Source of the DNA: an uncultured Clostridia bacterium
Lineage (GTDB): Bacteria > Bacillota > Clostridia > Oscillospirales > Ruminococcaceae
Direction: 5' to 3'
Assembly: GCA_947089135.1 (NCBI GenBank)
Contig: CAMUJF010000015.1
Location: 1 to 64,000 of the forward strand
DNA length: 64,000 bases
Shown: positions 33,787-42,430 of the stretch, piece after piece
Position numbering within the stretch: position 1 is the first letter of the stretch
Layout of the letters: each line of letters begins with the position of its first letter
Notes under the pieces: model-generated
What the model saw: the letters and a program-made list of their open reading frames with translations, nothing else
Database searches by the model: none
Told to the model about the DNA's origin: nothing
Program-made: the position numbers and the translations under genes

Positions 33787-35025
33787 TTATATATTTTGTC
33801 CCGCCGCCGCTGCCGTACAAAAAGCTATCTGCAAATTAAATCCCCCCGTGTAAGCGTCGATATCAAGTACCTCACCCGCAAAATAAAGTCCCTGCACAAG
33901 CTTTGACTCCATTGTTTTGGGGTTGACCTCGGAAAGCTTTACTCCTCCGCTTGTGATTATCGCCTCGCTCAGGGGTCGGAAATCCCGTACGGTCACGGGG
34001 AAATTTTTCAGCAGTCCGACCAGTCCCGTCCGCTCCTGCTTTGTGACGGAATTCACCTGCTTTTCGGGAGCTATTCCCGACAGTCTGACCACAACGGGTA
34101 TCATCTTTGAGGGCAGAAGCTTTGAAAGCGAGTTTGCAAATATCCTGTTGGGGTTTTCGGAAAAATCCCGCTGTAATCTTTTGTCAAGCGTTTGGGTATC
34201 CAGCGCGGGTTTAAGGTCAATGAAAATTTTGTAACGTCCCCGTTCCATATCTCTGATGTGGCTTGACGCGCTCAGTATCAGCGGTCCCGACACGCCGAAA
34301 TGGGTGAAAAGCATTTCTCCCTGCTCCTTGAAAATCACCTTGTCCTTTTTCGTGTCCTGAACAGTTACCGAGACGTTTTTCAGGGACAGCCCCGTCATTT
34401 CGGAGCAGTACTCCTCCTCGCTCACAAGCGGCACAAGGGACGGTTTAAGAGCCGTTACCGTATGTCCTAAAGCCTGCGCAAATTTGTAGCCGTCACCGTC
34501 CGAGCCTGTTCCGGGATAGGACTTTCCTCCTGTTGCGATAAGTACCGATATTGAATTGTAAACAGTATCTCCGCACTTAACGCCCACAATAACTCCGTCC
34601 TCCGCAAGGACTTCTGTTGCACGCTTGTGTATAAAAGCTACGCCGCTTTCCCTGCAAGCCTTTTCGAGAGCGGAAACAATATCTCCCGCCCTGTCGCTTA
34701 CGGGAAATACACGATTGCCCCGCTCGGTTTTAAGAGGTACGCCGAGATTCTCAAAAAAGTCCATGCAGTCATAGCAGTTGAAATTGCTGTACGCCGAATA
34801 CAGAAACTTTCCGCCCACGGGAATATTCTCAAAAAATTCCTCGTCTGAACATTGGTTGGTAACGTTGCACCTGCCCTTGCCCGTAATGGAAAGCTTTTTT
34901 CCCACGCGGTCGTTTCTTTCAATAAGCAGGACGTTTTTCCCCGCCCTTGACGCGGTACACGCCGCCATAAGTCCCGCCGCGCCGCCGCCGATTATTATGC
35001 AGTCAAATCTGTTTTGGGGTAACAT
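33787..35025 (-). CDS. BaiN/HI0933-family FAD-dependent oxidoreductase
   Basis: This flavoprotein of 412 residues has an N-terminal Rossmann FAD site (IIGGGAAGLMAACTASRAGK), the family motif GKKLSITGKGRCNVTN and a C-terminal FAD loop ending GEVLDIDAYTGGFNLQIAF. Members are annotated as aminoacetone oxidase-like or bile-acid reductase BaiN; the physiological substrate of most is unknown. The ATG at 35025 with GAGAGGAAATTT is clearly the start. The frame continues upstream only by chance through a repeat and a partial duplicate of this gene's own 5' end. Confidence 0.9.
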   Translation of the reverse strand: MLPQNRFDCIIIGGGAAGLMAACTASRAGKNVLLIERNDRVGKKLSITGKGRCNVTNQCSDEEFFENIPVGGKFLYSAYSNFNCYDCMDFFENLGVPLKTERGNRVFPVSDRAGDIVSALEKACRESGVAFIHKRATEVLAEDGVIVGVKCGDTVYNSISVLIATGGKSYPGTGSDGDGYKFAQALGHTVTALKPSLVPLVSEEEYCSEMTGLSLKNVSVTVQDTKKDKVIFKEQGEMLFTHFGVSGPLILSASSHIRDMERGRYKIFIDLKPALDTQTLDKRLQRDFSENPNRIFANSLSKLLPSKMIPVVVRLSGIAPEKQVNSVTKQERTGLVGLLKNFPVTVRDFRPLSEAIITSGGVKLSEVNPKTMESKLVQGLYFAGEVLDIDAYTGGFNLQIAFCTAAAAGQNI

Positions 35026-35052
35026 TTTAAATTTCCTCTCAATAATTTGCCT

Positions 35053-35139
35053 GCCCCATTGAGGAGGCATAATAAAGTAAAAGTATACCGTATACTGCTG
35101 CGGGGGTGACATTCGCTGCGGAGCGTTCTCCGTCTGCCG
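35053..35139 (+). repeat. GC-rich intergenic repeat, copy B
   Basis: This 87-bp stretch aligns with 2602-2690 throughout: GCCCC-TTGA-GGCA at one end and GGGGGT..CA.TCGC.GCGG.GCGTTC.CCG at the other. It is enclosed by two copies of the 5' end of the BaiN-like gene. Confidence 0.7.
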
Positions 35140-35200
35140 CGCCGCCGCCGACAATTATACAGTCATATCCGTTTTTTGTGACATTTTAAATTTTCTTTAT
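35136..35200 (-). pseudogene. Duplicated 5' end of the BaiN-like gene
   Basis: About 65 bp repeat 34976-35040 with some divergence: a ribosome-binding region, an ATG and codons for a YDCIIVGGGAA-type Rossmann start, here put out of frame by a lost base. The reading frame cannot extend beyond about 20 codons. It abuts the RpiR stop codon on one side and the GC-rich repeat on the other, so it is a scar and not a gene. Confidence 0.65.
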
Positions 35201-36123
35201 AAAATTTCTTCATTCTTTTTCTTTTGAGACGGCGTAAGATCGTAGTCCTGATCGTCGGCGCTTTCGTACACCTCGTATTCGTCAAATATCCTGTTAAGAC
35301 GCTCGTAACCATCCACAACATAATCGCTTTTCCGCATTCCCACCGCAACTATCAGCGCGTTTATCACGCTCATAGGAGCAACCAACGAGTCCGCAAAGGA
35401 AACCATATCGCTGCGCGCCAAAAGAATATTGTCGGCGTACTCCGCAAGGGGAGAAGCCTTGCTGTCGGTTATGGCGATTACCTTTGCGCCCTGCTCCGAA
35501 GCGTACCGGAAAGCCTTTACCGTATGCTTTGAATAGCGGGGAAAGCTTATTCCTATCATTATATCACCCTCGCCGATATTGAGTATCTGCTCGAACATTT
35601 CGCTTGTGGAGGTGGTGTGTACAAGCTTCACGTTCTCGAACATCATATTGAAGTAAAAGGACAGAAATCTCGCCAGAACCGCTGCTGACCGCGCTCCTAT
35701 AACGTAAATGTTTTTCGCCTGACAGAGGGTGTCCACCGTGCGGTAGAATTCATCGCGGTCGCCCTCTTCAAGGGTCTTGCGTATCTTGTCCATGTCCATG
35801 TTAAGAACGCGCTCGTACACGTCGCCGCCGCTTAGCTGGTCGTTCATAACATTCACTCTCTGCGCCGTGGTCAGCTTGTTGCTGGTGTACTCCTTCAACG
35901 CCCTTTGGAGTTCGGGGTAGCCCTCAAAGCCAAGCTCCGTGGCAAACCGTACCACCGTGGACTCGCTCACGCCCACTATCTTTCCCAGCTTTGAAGCGGT
36001 CATAAAGGCGGCCTTGTCGTAACATTCGGTGATGTACCCCGCTATCTTGCGGTGTCCCTTTGAAAGGGAGGGCATTATCTCCTGCAATTTATTGAATAGA
36101 TTTGCGTTAGGTTCGGGCGACAT
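35197..36123 (-). CDS. RpiR-family transcriptional regulator (HTH plus SIS domain)
   Basis: This 308-residue regulator has an N-terminal HTH_6 domain (residues 1-80; ASKLGKIVGVSESTVVRFA) and a C-terminal SIS sugar-phosphate-binding domain (about 125-265; IYVIGARSAAVLARFL, GISFPRYSKHTVKAF). Family members sense phosphosugars and control sugar or cell-wall amino-sugar metabolism. No sugar operon is adjacent, so the target is not local. AAGGAGGAC fixes the ATG at 36123. It follows the DUF3006 gene by 20 bases in a shared operon. The acidic C-terminal tail is unusual but short. Confidence 0.92.
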   Translation of the reverse strand: MSPEPNANLFNKLQEIMPSLSKGHRKIAGYITECYDKAAFMTASKLGKIVGVSESTVVRFATELGFEGYPELQRALKEYTSNKLTTAQRVNVMNDQLSGGDVYERVLNMDMDKIRKTLEEGDRDEFYRTVDTLCQAKNIYVIGARSAAVLARFLSFYFNMMFENVKLVHTTSTSEMFEQILNIGEGDIMIGISFPRYSKHTVKAFRYASEQGAKVIAITDSKASPLAEYADNILLARSDMVSFADSLVAPMSVINALIVAVGMRKSDYVVDGYERLNRIFDEYEVYESADDQDYDLTPSQKKKNEEIL

Positions 36124-36143
36124 GGTAAAGTCCTCCTTGATAT

Positions 36144-36350
36144 TTATTCCCAAAGGCTGTTCTGTAAATTTATAATTTCCTGTCTGCGCCGTTCTGTTGC
36201 GGACGCGTCTTTGCGGTACACGCCGTTTTCAAGCAGAACAACGTCACCCTCTTTAACGTCTTTTTCAAGGGTTTTTCGGGGTACTTCAAAACGCTCCTCT
36301 CCGTTCTCGATAACGGCGATATTTTCTTCTATGCGATCCACAATAAGCAT
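36144..36350 (-). CDS. DUF3006-domain protein
   Basis: This small acidic protein of 68 residues matches the DUF3006 pattern: MLIVDRIEENIAVIENGEER at the start, then VKEGDVVLLENGVY, a compact beta-barrel-like fold. Its ATG overlaps the stop of the ComEC-like gene by one base (TAATG). DUF3006 proteins very often follow ComEC-like metallo-beta-lactamases, so they probably act together, though how is unknown. Confidence 0.8.
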   Translation of the reverse strand: MLIVDRIEENIAVIENGEERFEVPRKTLEKDVKEGDVVLLENGVYRKDASATERRRQEIINLQNSLWE

Positions 36351-37402
36351 TATTCAACATCTTCTTTATTTTTATTTTTGGAGCTTTTATTGTTTTTATC
36401 CCCGGAGGTTCCGCCGCTCTTTTCGGTTGTGACGAAAATTTCCTCGCCGTCGGAATAGACCGTTACCGTGCCGCTTGAATCATTGCGGTAATATTTTACC
36501 CCGCGGCTTTCAAGACGTTCGAGGATCTCCGCGTGAGGGTGTCCGTAGCTGTTTCCCTCTCCGCACTGGATAACGCATATTTCGGGGGATACCGCGTCCA
36601 GAAAGCTTTCGCTCGTTGAGGTGCTGCTGCCGTGGTGACCCGCTTTAAGCACGTCTGCGCTCACGTCCGCCCCCGAATTAAGTATGTCCTTTTCAGCTCT
36701 TGCCTCCGCGTCTCCCGTGAAAAGGTAAGCGGTTTCTCCGTAGGTCATGCGTACCACAACGGAGTAGTCGTTCAGATCGTCGTAATCCGCAACGGGAGCA
36801 AGTATCTCCAGCTTCGGAGGCTGCTTTTCCGCGGAAGAAACAGTCCTGCCGGTAAGCTCGTAAACCGTTCCGGGCTTTGCCGCCGTAAGCTTCAAAGCCT
36901 TGTCCCTCATCGCCTGCAAGAATCTTTCATATGTCTTTGTGGTGGGAGTCATATCAGACGACACCTTGGGAGCAATAACACGCTCAACGTCTATGCCGGA
37001 AATAACGTCTCCCATTGCGCCGATGTGGTCGGAGTGAGGGTGTGTGGCAATAATTATATCAAGCTTTTCAACGCCCTGATTTTTGAGATATTTCAGCACC
37101 GTTTCCGCGTTATCCCTTTCGCCGCAGTCTATCAGAACAGCCGCGCCCTCCCATTTTATAAGGGAGCAGTCTCCCTGTCCCACATCTATATAGTGAATTT
37201 CAAGATCCGCGTCCTTGTCTATAAAGCTGTTTACAGCCGCCGCGGGGACTTCCTTGTCCCCGAATTCCAGATAGGAGCTGAAGCAGAACGCCGCTCCCAT
37301 AAGTATCAGCAGAAAAAGCAGTACGGGGGATATGCCTAACCCCTGCGCCGACTTTGCCGACGTTCTTGACCTTGAAGATGACTTTTTCCTTTGCGCTGCC
37401 AA
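36350..37402 (-). CDS. ComEC-like exported metallo-beta-lactamase hydrolase
   Basis: This protein has a basic N-terminus, one transmembrane helix (VLLFLLILMGAAFCFSSYL) and an external metallo-beta-lactamase domain like the C-terminus of ComEC. The metal-binding THPHSDHIG motif, IDVGQGD, TGDAE and AGHHGSST are present. In ComEC this domain is thought to cut incoming DNA; free-standing versions may be secreted nucleases or phosphodiesterases. The tail is lysine- and asparagine-rich. The frame is open to an ATG at 37498, but a TTG at 37402 with GGAAAGG in front is favoured; either way it overlaps the end of the YgiQ gene by at least 67 bases. Confidence 0.85.
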   Translation of the reverse strand: MAAQRKKSSSRSRTSAKSAQGLGISPVLLFLLILMGAAFCFSSYLEFGDKEVPAAAVNSFIDKDADLEIHYIDVGQGDCSLIKWEGAAVLIDCGERDNAETVLKYLKNQGVEKLDIIIATHPHSDHIGAMGDVISGIDVERVIAPKVSSDMTPTTKTYERFLQAMRDKALKLTAAKPGTVYELTGRTVSSAEKQPPKLEILAPVADYDDLNDYSVVVRMTYGETAYLFTGDAEARAEKDILNSGADVSADVLKAGHHGSSTSTSESFLDAVSPEICVIQCGEGNSYGHPHAEILERLESRGVKYYRNDSSGTVTVYSDGEEIFVTTEKSGGTSGDKNNKSSKNKNKEDVE

Positions 37403-39264
37403 TTTACATTTTCCTTTCCGCGTCCTTTTACAGACTGCCTGTTTTTCTCCCTTTCGCGCTGTTCCGCAAGGTACTTTCCGTCCGGCTTTACAAGACATTC
37501 CTTTCCGCTCCCTATAAGGTCGGTGCGGTGCGCCTTTTGCAGAGCCTCAATTACCTTGCGCTGATTGTCGGGACGGAAATACTGCAATAACGCCCTCTGC
37601 ATACCCTTTTCCTCGGCGGTTCGGGGGACGTACACCTCCTCCATTGTGTAGGGGTCAAGCCCCGTGTAGAACATACAGGTGGAGATAGTTCCGGGGGTGG
37701 GGTAAAAGTCCTGCACCTGTTCGGGACGGATACGCAGGCTTTTCAGGAACAAAGCAAGCTCCACCGCCTCTTTCAGCGTACTGCCCGGGTGGGAGGACAT
37801 CAGGTACGGTACAAGGTACTGCTCCTTGCCCACCTGCCCCGTTATCTTGTAGAATTTATCCTGAAATTTTTTGTACGCCTCGATATGGGGCTTTCCCATT
37901 TTGTCCAGCACCACCGCAGAGCAATGTTCGGGGGCGACCTTTAGCTGACCGCTGACGTGGTGTTCGATAAGCTCCCTCATGAACTCCTCGTCCCTGTCCT
38001 CGATAAGGTAATCGTAACGTATTCCGCTGCGAATGAAAACCTTTTTCACTTTCGGTACCGCCCGTATTTTCCGCAGTAAATTCAGGTACTCCTTGTGGTC
38101 TACCTCCAACGCCTTGCAGGGTTCGGGGGCAAGACACTTTTTGCCCTTACAAAGACCGTGTTCCAATTGCTTGTGACAGCTTGGCGCGCGGAAGTTTGCG
38201 GTAGGTCCCCCAACGTCGTGAATGTACCCCTTGAAATTCGGCAGAGTTGTAAGCAAATGCGCCTCGGCAAGTATGCTTTCCTCGCTGCGGACAGCGATTT
38301 TCCGTCCCTGATGCAGGGCGATAGAGCAGAAATTGCAGTTCCCGAAGCAGCCGCGGTTGTGTGTTATGGAGAACTCCACCTCTTTTATGCCGGGTACACC
38401 GCCCTCCTTTTCGTATATCGGGTGGTACGTCCGCATATATGGCAAGGCGTAAACCTTGTCAAGCTCCTCGGTAGTCAAGACGGGTGAGGGCGGCAATTGC
38501 ACAAGCATAAAGCGTTCCTGCCGCTGAATAATCGTCCTGCCGTAAATCTCGTCCTGCCAGTCGTACTGCTGACGGCAAGCCTTTGCGTAGGACCTTTTGT
38601 CCTCTCTGCAAAGTTTAAGAGAGGGACACTCAACTGCCCCATACGGGGTATCCTCAGGCTTGCACAGATACGCAGTACCGCGAATATCCGTGAGAGTTTT
38701 CACGTCCTCGCCCTTTGCAAGACGTGTGCATATCTCGGCTATCTGGTGTTCTCCCATGCCGTACATGAGAATGTCCGCGCCGCTTTCCTCCAGAATCGAG
38801 GGACGGACGGTATTGTCCCAGTAATCGTAGTGAGCGAAACGCCGCAGGGAGGCTTCAAGACCGCCTATACCGATAGTAATATCTCCGTATGCCTCGCGGA
38901 TTTTTTTGCAGTATACAGTTACCGCACGGTCGGGACGTTTCCCCGCCGTTCCCCCCGCGGTGTAAGCGTCGTCCGAACGCTTTTTCTTTGCGGAGGTGTA
39001 GTGAGCAACCATACTGTCGATATTTCCCGAAGTCACCATAAAGCCGTAACGGGGTCTGCCCAAACGCATAAAGTCCCGCGTACTGTGCCAGTCGGGCTGA
39101 GCGATTATACCCACGCTAAAGCCGAGACTTTCAATTACACGCGAAATTATGGCAATGCCGAAGCTTGGGTGATCCACATAGCTGTCCCCCGTGATACAAA
39201 TAAAATCAAATTGTTCAATGCCCCTTTCGAGCATTTCCTGTTTCGAGATAGGTAAAAACGGCAT
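37336..39264 (-). CDS. YgiQ-family radical SAM protein
   Basis: This 642-residue protein has an N-terminal UPF0313 domain (DSYVDHPSFG, GGLEASLRRF), the radical SAM [4Fe-4S] motif CFGNCNFC in the middle, and a C-terminal domain with additional cysteines (CKGKKCLAPEPC) and GYLYPTPGT-like segments. The reaction of YgiQ proteins is unknown. The C-terminal 50 residues are a charged tail (for example EREKNRQSVKGRGKEN) with no counterpart in the core family and overlap the next gene. GGGAGAATA decides the ATG at 39264. Confidence 0.93.
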   Translation of the reverse strand: MPFLPISKQEMLERGIEQFDFICITGDSYVDHPSFGIAIISRVIESLGFSVGIIAQPDWHSTRDFMRLGRPRYGFMVTSGNIDSMVAHYTSAKKKRSDDAYTAGGTAGKRPDRAVTVYCKKIREAYGDITIGIGGLEASLRRFAHYDYWDNTVRPSILEESGADILMYGMGEHQIAEICTRLAKGEDVKTLTDIRGTAYLCKPEDTPYGAVECPSLKLCREDKRSYAKACRQQYDWQDEIYGRTIIQRQERFMLVQLPPSPVLTTEELDKVYALPYMRTYHPIYEKEGGVPGIKEVEFSITHNRGCFGNCNFCSIALHQGRKIAVRSEESILAEAHLLTTLPNFKGYIHDVGGPTANFRAPSCHKQLEHGLCKGKKCLAPEPCKALEVDHKEYLNLLRKIRAVPKVKKVFIRSGIRYDYLIEDRDEEFMRELIEHHVSGQLKVAPEHCSAVVLDKMGKPHIEAYKKFQDKFYKITGQVGKEQYLVPYLMSSHPGSTLKEAVELALFLKSLRIRPEQVQDFYPTPGTISTCMFYTGLDPYTMEEVYVPRTAEEKGMQRALLQYFRPDNQRKVIEALQKAHRTDLIGSGKECLVKPDGKYLAEQREREKNRQSVKGRGKENVNWQRKGKSHLQGQERRQSRRRG

Positions 39265-39281
39265 AAATATTCTCCCTAAAA

Positions 39282-39662
39282 TCATGTGCATATAAACATT
39301 AATGAAATAAACGTAATAAAAACGATCGGAAAATAGCAGGCGGTCAGAAATGTTGTTAAATGAAAATTAACTTTAATATTATATTTTTCTTTTTCCACCC
39401 CGTTGCGTCTGCATAAGCTTCGCATTTTAAAATAAAGTATCAGGTTAGGTATGTAAATATAGACAGGCACAAATGCGAAGAAAACTAAACCTTCGCCGTA
39501 AAATGACATGATAATTACAAACATAAAAATCAGACCTATAACGCCCAGGATAATATTTACAATTGCCGTGAGCTTTACAGGCACATATCTGCACAGCAGC
39601 GCGCCAAGCGGAAATGTCAGAAGATATATAACAGCCCATAAGATCAATATTAACTGGAGCAT
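39282..39662 (-). CDS. Small membrane protein of unknown function
   Basis: This 126-residue protein consists almost entirely of four predicted transmembrane helices (LILILWAVIYLLTFPLGALL, AIVNIILGVIGLIFMFVII, FFAFVPVYIYIPNLILYF and a C-terminal one) with a short charged loop (MRSLCRRNGVEKEKY). AGGAGGACAG before the ATG at 39662 fixes the start. The gene lies 10 bases behind ftsK and 17 bases ahead of ygiQ. No family recognised. Confidence 0.7.
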   Translation of the reverse strand: MLQLILILWAVIYLLTFPLGALLCRYVPVKLTAIVNIILGVIGLIFMFVIIMSFYGEGLVFFAFVPVYIYIPNLILYFKMRSLCRRNGVEKEKYNIKVNFHLTTFLTACYFPIVFITFISLMFICT

Positions 39663-39672
39663 AGCTGTCCTC

Positions 39673-42357
39673 CTATTCCCCGGAGATATCCTCCGTGTCA
39701 AGAACTTCCGCCTCAGAAAGAGTATCGTTGTTTATCAGTTTCCTCTGCGCCCACATCTCCCGCGTAACAAGCACCGACCGGGGCTTTGAACCCTCATATG
39801 GACCCACCACGCCCATTTCCTCAAGCTCGTCCATAACGCGGGCGGCTCTGGCGTAACCAAGCTTTAGCTTTCTTTGCAGATAGGAAACCGAAGCTTGTCC
39901 CGCGTCGATAAGGACTTCCACCGCCTGGTCGATAATGTCTCCGTCGCCGCTGGGAGCTGAACCGCTGTCGCCGCTCGGTTTTTCGCCTTTGGGTACGGGC
40001 ATATTCTTTTCAATTTCCTCAATAATTTCGTTGGAGTACTCGACAGTACCGCCGCTCTTGATAAATTCCACGACTGCCTCAACTTCCTTTGTGGAGGCGA
40101 AACAACCTTGTATTCTAACAGGTTTGGGAATACCCTGCGGATAGTACAGCATATCGCCGTGACCGAGAAGCTTCTCCGCGCCTGCCGTGTCTATAATGGT
40201 ACGGCTGTCAACCTGCGATGAAACCGTCAGGGCGATTCGTGACGGTATATTAGCCTTGATAAGACCCGTGATAACGTCCACCGTGGGACGCTGTGTTGCG
40301 ATAATAAGATGCATACCCGCCGCGCGCGCCATTTGAGCGAGACGGCAGATAGAGTCCTCTACCTCGTTTGCGGCAGCCATCATCAGGTCGGCAAGCTCGT
40401 CTATGACTATGACTATCTTCGGCAGAGGTTCAACACCCTCCGTCTCCGCAGCCATTTCGTTGTAGCCGCCGTGGTCGCGGACGTTGTAGTCCGCAAAAAG
40501 CTTGTACCGCTTCAGCATCTCCTGTACCGCCCAAGAAAGCGCGCCTGCCGCCTTTCGGGGGTCTGTTACAACAGGGATAAGCAGATGGGGTATACCGTCG
40601 TACACCTTAAATTCAACCATTTTCGGGTCTATAAGAACAAGCCGTACCTCGTCGGGAGACGCGTTGTATAGAATACTCATAATTATACTGTTGGTACAAA
40701 CAGACTTACCCGAACCCGTAGTACCCGCAATGATAAGGTGGGGCATTTTGGCAATGTCGCCTATCATGATATCGCCGTCGATATTCTTACCCACAACAAA
40801 GCTGAGCTTGCTTTTGTTCGCCGCAAACTCGGAGCTTTCTATCATCTCGCGGATAGTAACGATATCCTTGACTCTGTTAGGGACTTCCACGCCTACCGCC
40901 GCCTTGCCGGGAATGGGAGCTTCGATACGTACTCCCGCCGCCGCAAGGTTAAGGGCGATGTCGTCCGCAAGACTGGTTATCTTGGAAATTTTCACGCCCG
41001 CGCTTGGCTGCAATTCATACCGCGTAACGGTAGGACCTCTGTGAATATCCACAATTCGGGTCTGTACGCCGAAGCTTTTCAGAGTGTCCACAAGTGTATC
41101 GGCGTTGGTTTTCATTTCCGCCTCTGCCTCGGCGGCGTTAGCTTCGTTGTCAACGCTTTTCAGCAGGTCTATTGGCGGGAAAGTATAAGTAACCGTCTCG
41201 GTCTTCTGCTCGGCTATCTCATGCTGAATGTCCGCAGCCGTGGGCGCGTCGGGCATATCAAGCTCGTCCTCGGTCTGAATTTTATTGGACGCAAGGGTGG
41301 ACTGCTTTTTCGCTTGCTGTACGGTTTTGGGCGCCTGAGCGGGTACGGCGGGCTTTTTCTTTTCGGGTACAGCCGCCGCCTTTTTGATTATGTCGTCCAG
41401 TTCGCTTGAAGCGGACTTGGGCTTCTCCGTCTCTGCTGCGGCTGCCGCGGACGGTACAACTACGGGATGTTGAGGCAGACTCTGTGCAAATTTTTCTTCC
41501 TCGGTAAGCTCTTTCGGCTCGTCCGGCTCAAAGGGCAGCTCCTCTTTCGGTACGTTCTTTTTGCCTTTTGGCATAGGTATATCCACGTTGAAATTCTTTG
41601 ACTTTTCCTTAACGACCTCCGTGGGTACGTCTCCGTTGGGGACTTCCTTGGCAGCGGCTTTAGCCGCATTAGTTTTAGCAGCTGCTTTTTCTGCTTTCCT
41701 GTCGGCGGCTGTTTTCCTTGCTCCGGGAGGGGGAACGAAATCGCTGTCCTCCACGGGGACATACTCGTCCCTTGCGGCGTTTGCGGCGGAAACGCCCCTC
41801 TTGATAAGTCTTACGATATCAAGTACAGTTTTGTTTGCAAGTATCATTATAAACACAAATATCAGCAGCAGGATTATAATTGTCGCTCCAGCCTTTTTAA
41901 ACAGGAGAAGAAGCGGCACTCCCACAAAAACGCTCATGACCCCTCCGCCGCGGAGCTGTTTTCCCTCGGCGTAAAGGGCGGGGATAATTTCCTCGAAAAG
42001 GTTGCCCTCGGGCAGAGCCGTACCCGAAATTATACGGGCGAACCCCGACAGCAGCAGTATCATTATAAAGCACTGGATAACCCGTCCCTGAACAGTTTGG
42101 CGGGACTTATCCATTGCTATCATCACCGAAACGTATATCAGTACGAGCGGCACGACAAACGCCGTCCATCCAAACATTCCCAGAAAAATATTATGTATGC
42201 TGTTCCACGCGGATTCGCCTTTTATCAGCGCGAACGCCAGTATCAGCGCACCCAGTGCAAACAGCATTGCAGACCAGAATACCCTGTCGCCGCTTTCCTG
42301 AGCGGCTTGCTTTGTCTGCTTCGATCTTGACGACGCGGTCGTTTTTCTATCAGCCAC
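39673..42357 (-). CDS. ftsK: FtsK/SpoIIIE-family DNA translocase
   Basis: This 894-residue DNA translocase clears chromosomal DNA through the division or sporulation septum. Four N-terminal transmembrane helices lie within residues 25-185. A linker of about 220 residues rich in Ala, Lys and Pro follows, then the RecA-like motor with Walker A AGTTGSGKS (about 565), Walker B KIVIVIDELADLMM and the TQRPTVD segment, and a C-terminal winged-helix gamma domain (SVSYLQRKLKLGYARAARVM) that reads KOPS/SRS-type sequences. The start is a GTG at 42357 after GGGAGGAAC. The position behind tepA-ylzJ matches spoIIIE in Bacillus. Confidence 0.94.
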   Translation of the reverse strand: MADRKTTASSRSKQTKQAAQESGDRVFWSAMLFALGALILAFALIKGESAWNSIHNIFLGMFGWTAFVVPLVLIYVSVMIAMDKSRQTVQGRVIQCFIMILLLSGFARIISGTALPEGNLFEEIIPALYAEGKQLRGGGVMSVFVGVPLLLLFKKAGATIIILLLIFVFIMILANKTVLDIVRLIKRGVSAANAARDEYVPVEDSDFVPPPGARKTAADRKAEKAAAKTNAAKAAAKEVPNGDVPTEVVKEKSKNFNVDIPMPKGKKNVPKEELPFEPDEPKELTEEEKFAQSLPQHPVVVPSAAAAAETEKPKSASSELDDIIKKAAAVPEKKKPAVPAQAPKTVQQAKKQSTLASNKIQTEDELDMPDAPTAADIQHEIAEQKTETVTYTFPPIDLLKSVDNEANAAEAEAEMKTNADTLVDTLKSFGVQTRIVDIHRGPTVTRYELQPSAGVKISKITSLADDIALNLAAAGVRIEAPIPGKAAVGVEVPNRVKDIVTIREMIESSEFAANKSKLSFVVGKNIDGDIMIGDIAKMPHLIIAGTTGSGKSVCTNSIIMSILYNASPDEVRLVLIDPKMVEFKVYDGIPHLLIPVVTDPRKAAGALSWAVQEMLKRYKLFADYNVRDHGGYNEMAAETEGVEPLPKIVIVIDELADLMMAAANEVEDSICRLAQMARAAGMHLIIATQRPTVDVITGLIKANIPSRIALTVSSQVDSRTIIDTAGAEKLLGHGDMLYYPQGIPKPVRIQGCFASTKEVEAVVEFIKSGGTVEYSNEIIEEIEKNMPVPKGEKPSGDSGSAPSGDGDIIDQAVEVLIDAGQASVSYLQRKLKLGYARAARVMDELEEMGVVGPYEGSKPRSVLVTREMWAQRKLINNDTLSEAEVLDTEDISGE

Positions 42358-42430
42358 TTTTTGTTCCTCCCGATTTTTTGAGGGACTTATCCCGTTCTTT
42401 TGTTTTACATTTTGTACTTTAACAAATGGT

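Noticed and set aside
35025..35154. N-terminal extension of the BaiN-like protein through the GC-rich repeat
   Set aside because: The extension is open by chance only; the Rossmann fold starts right after the ATG at 35025, which has a strong ribosome binding site.
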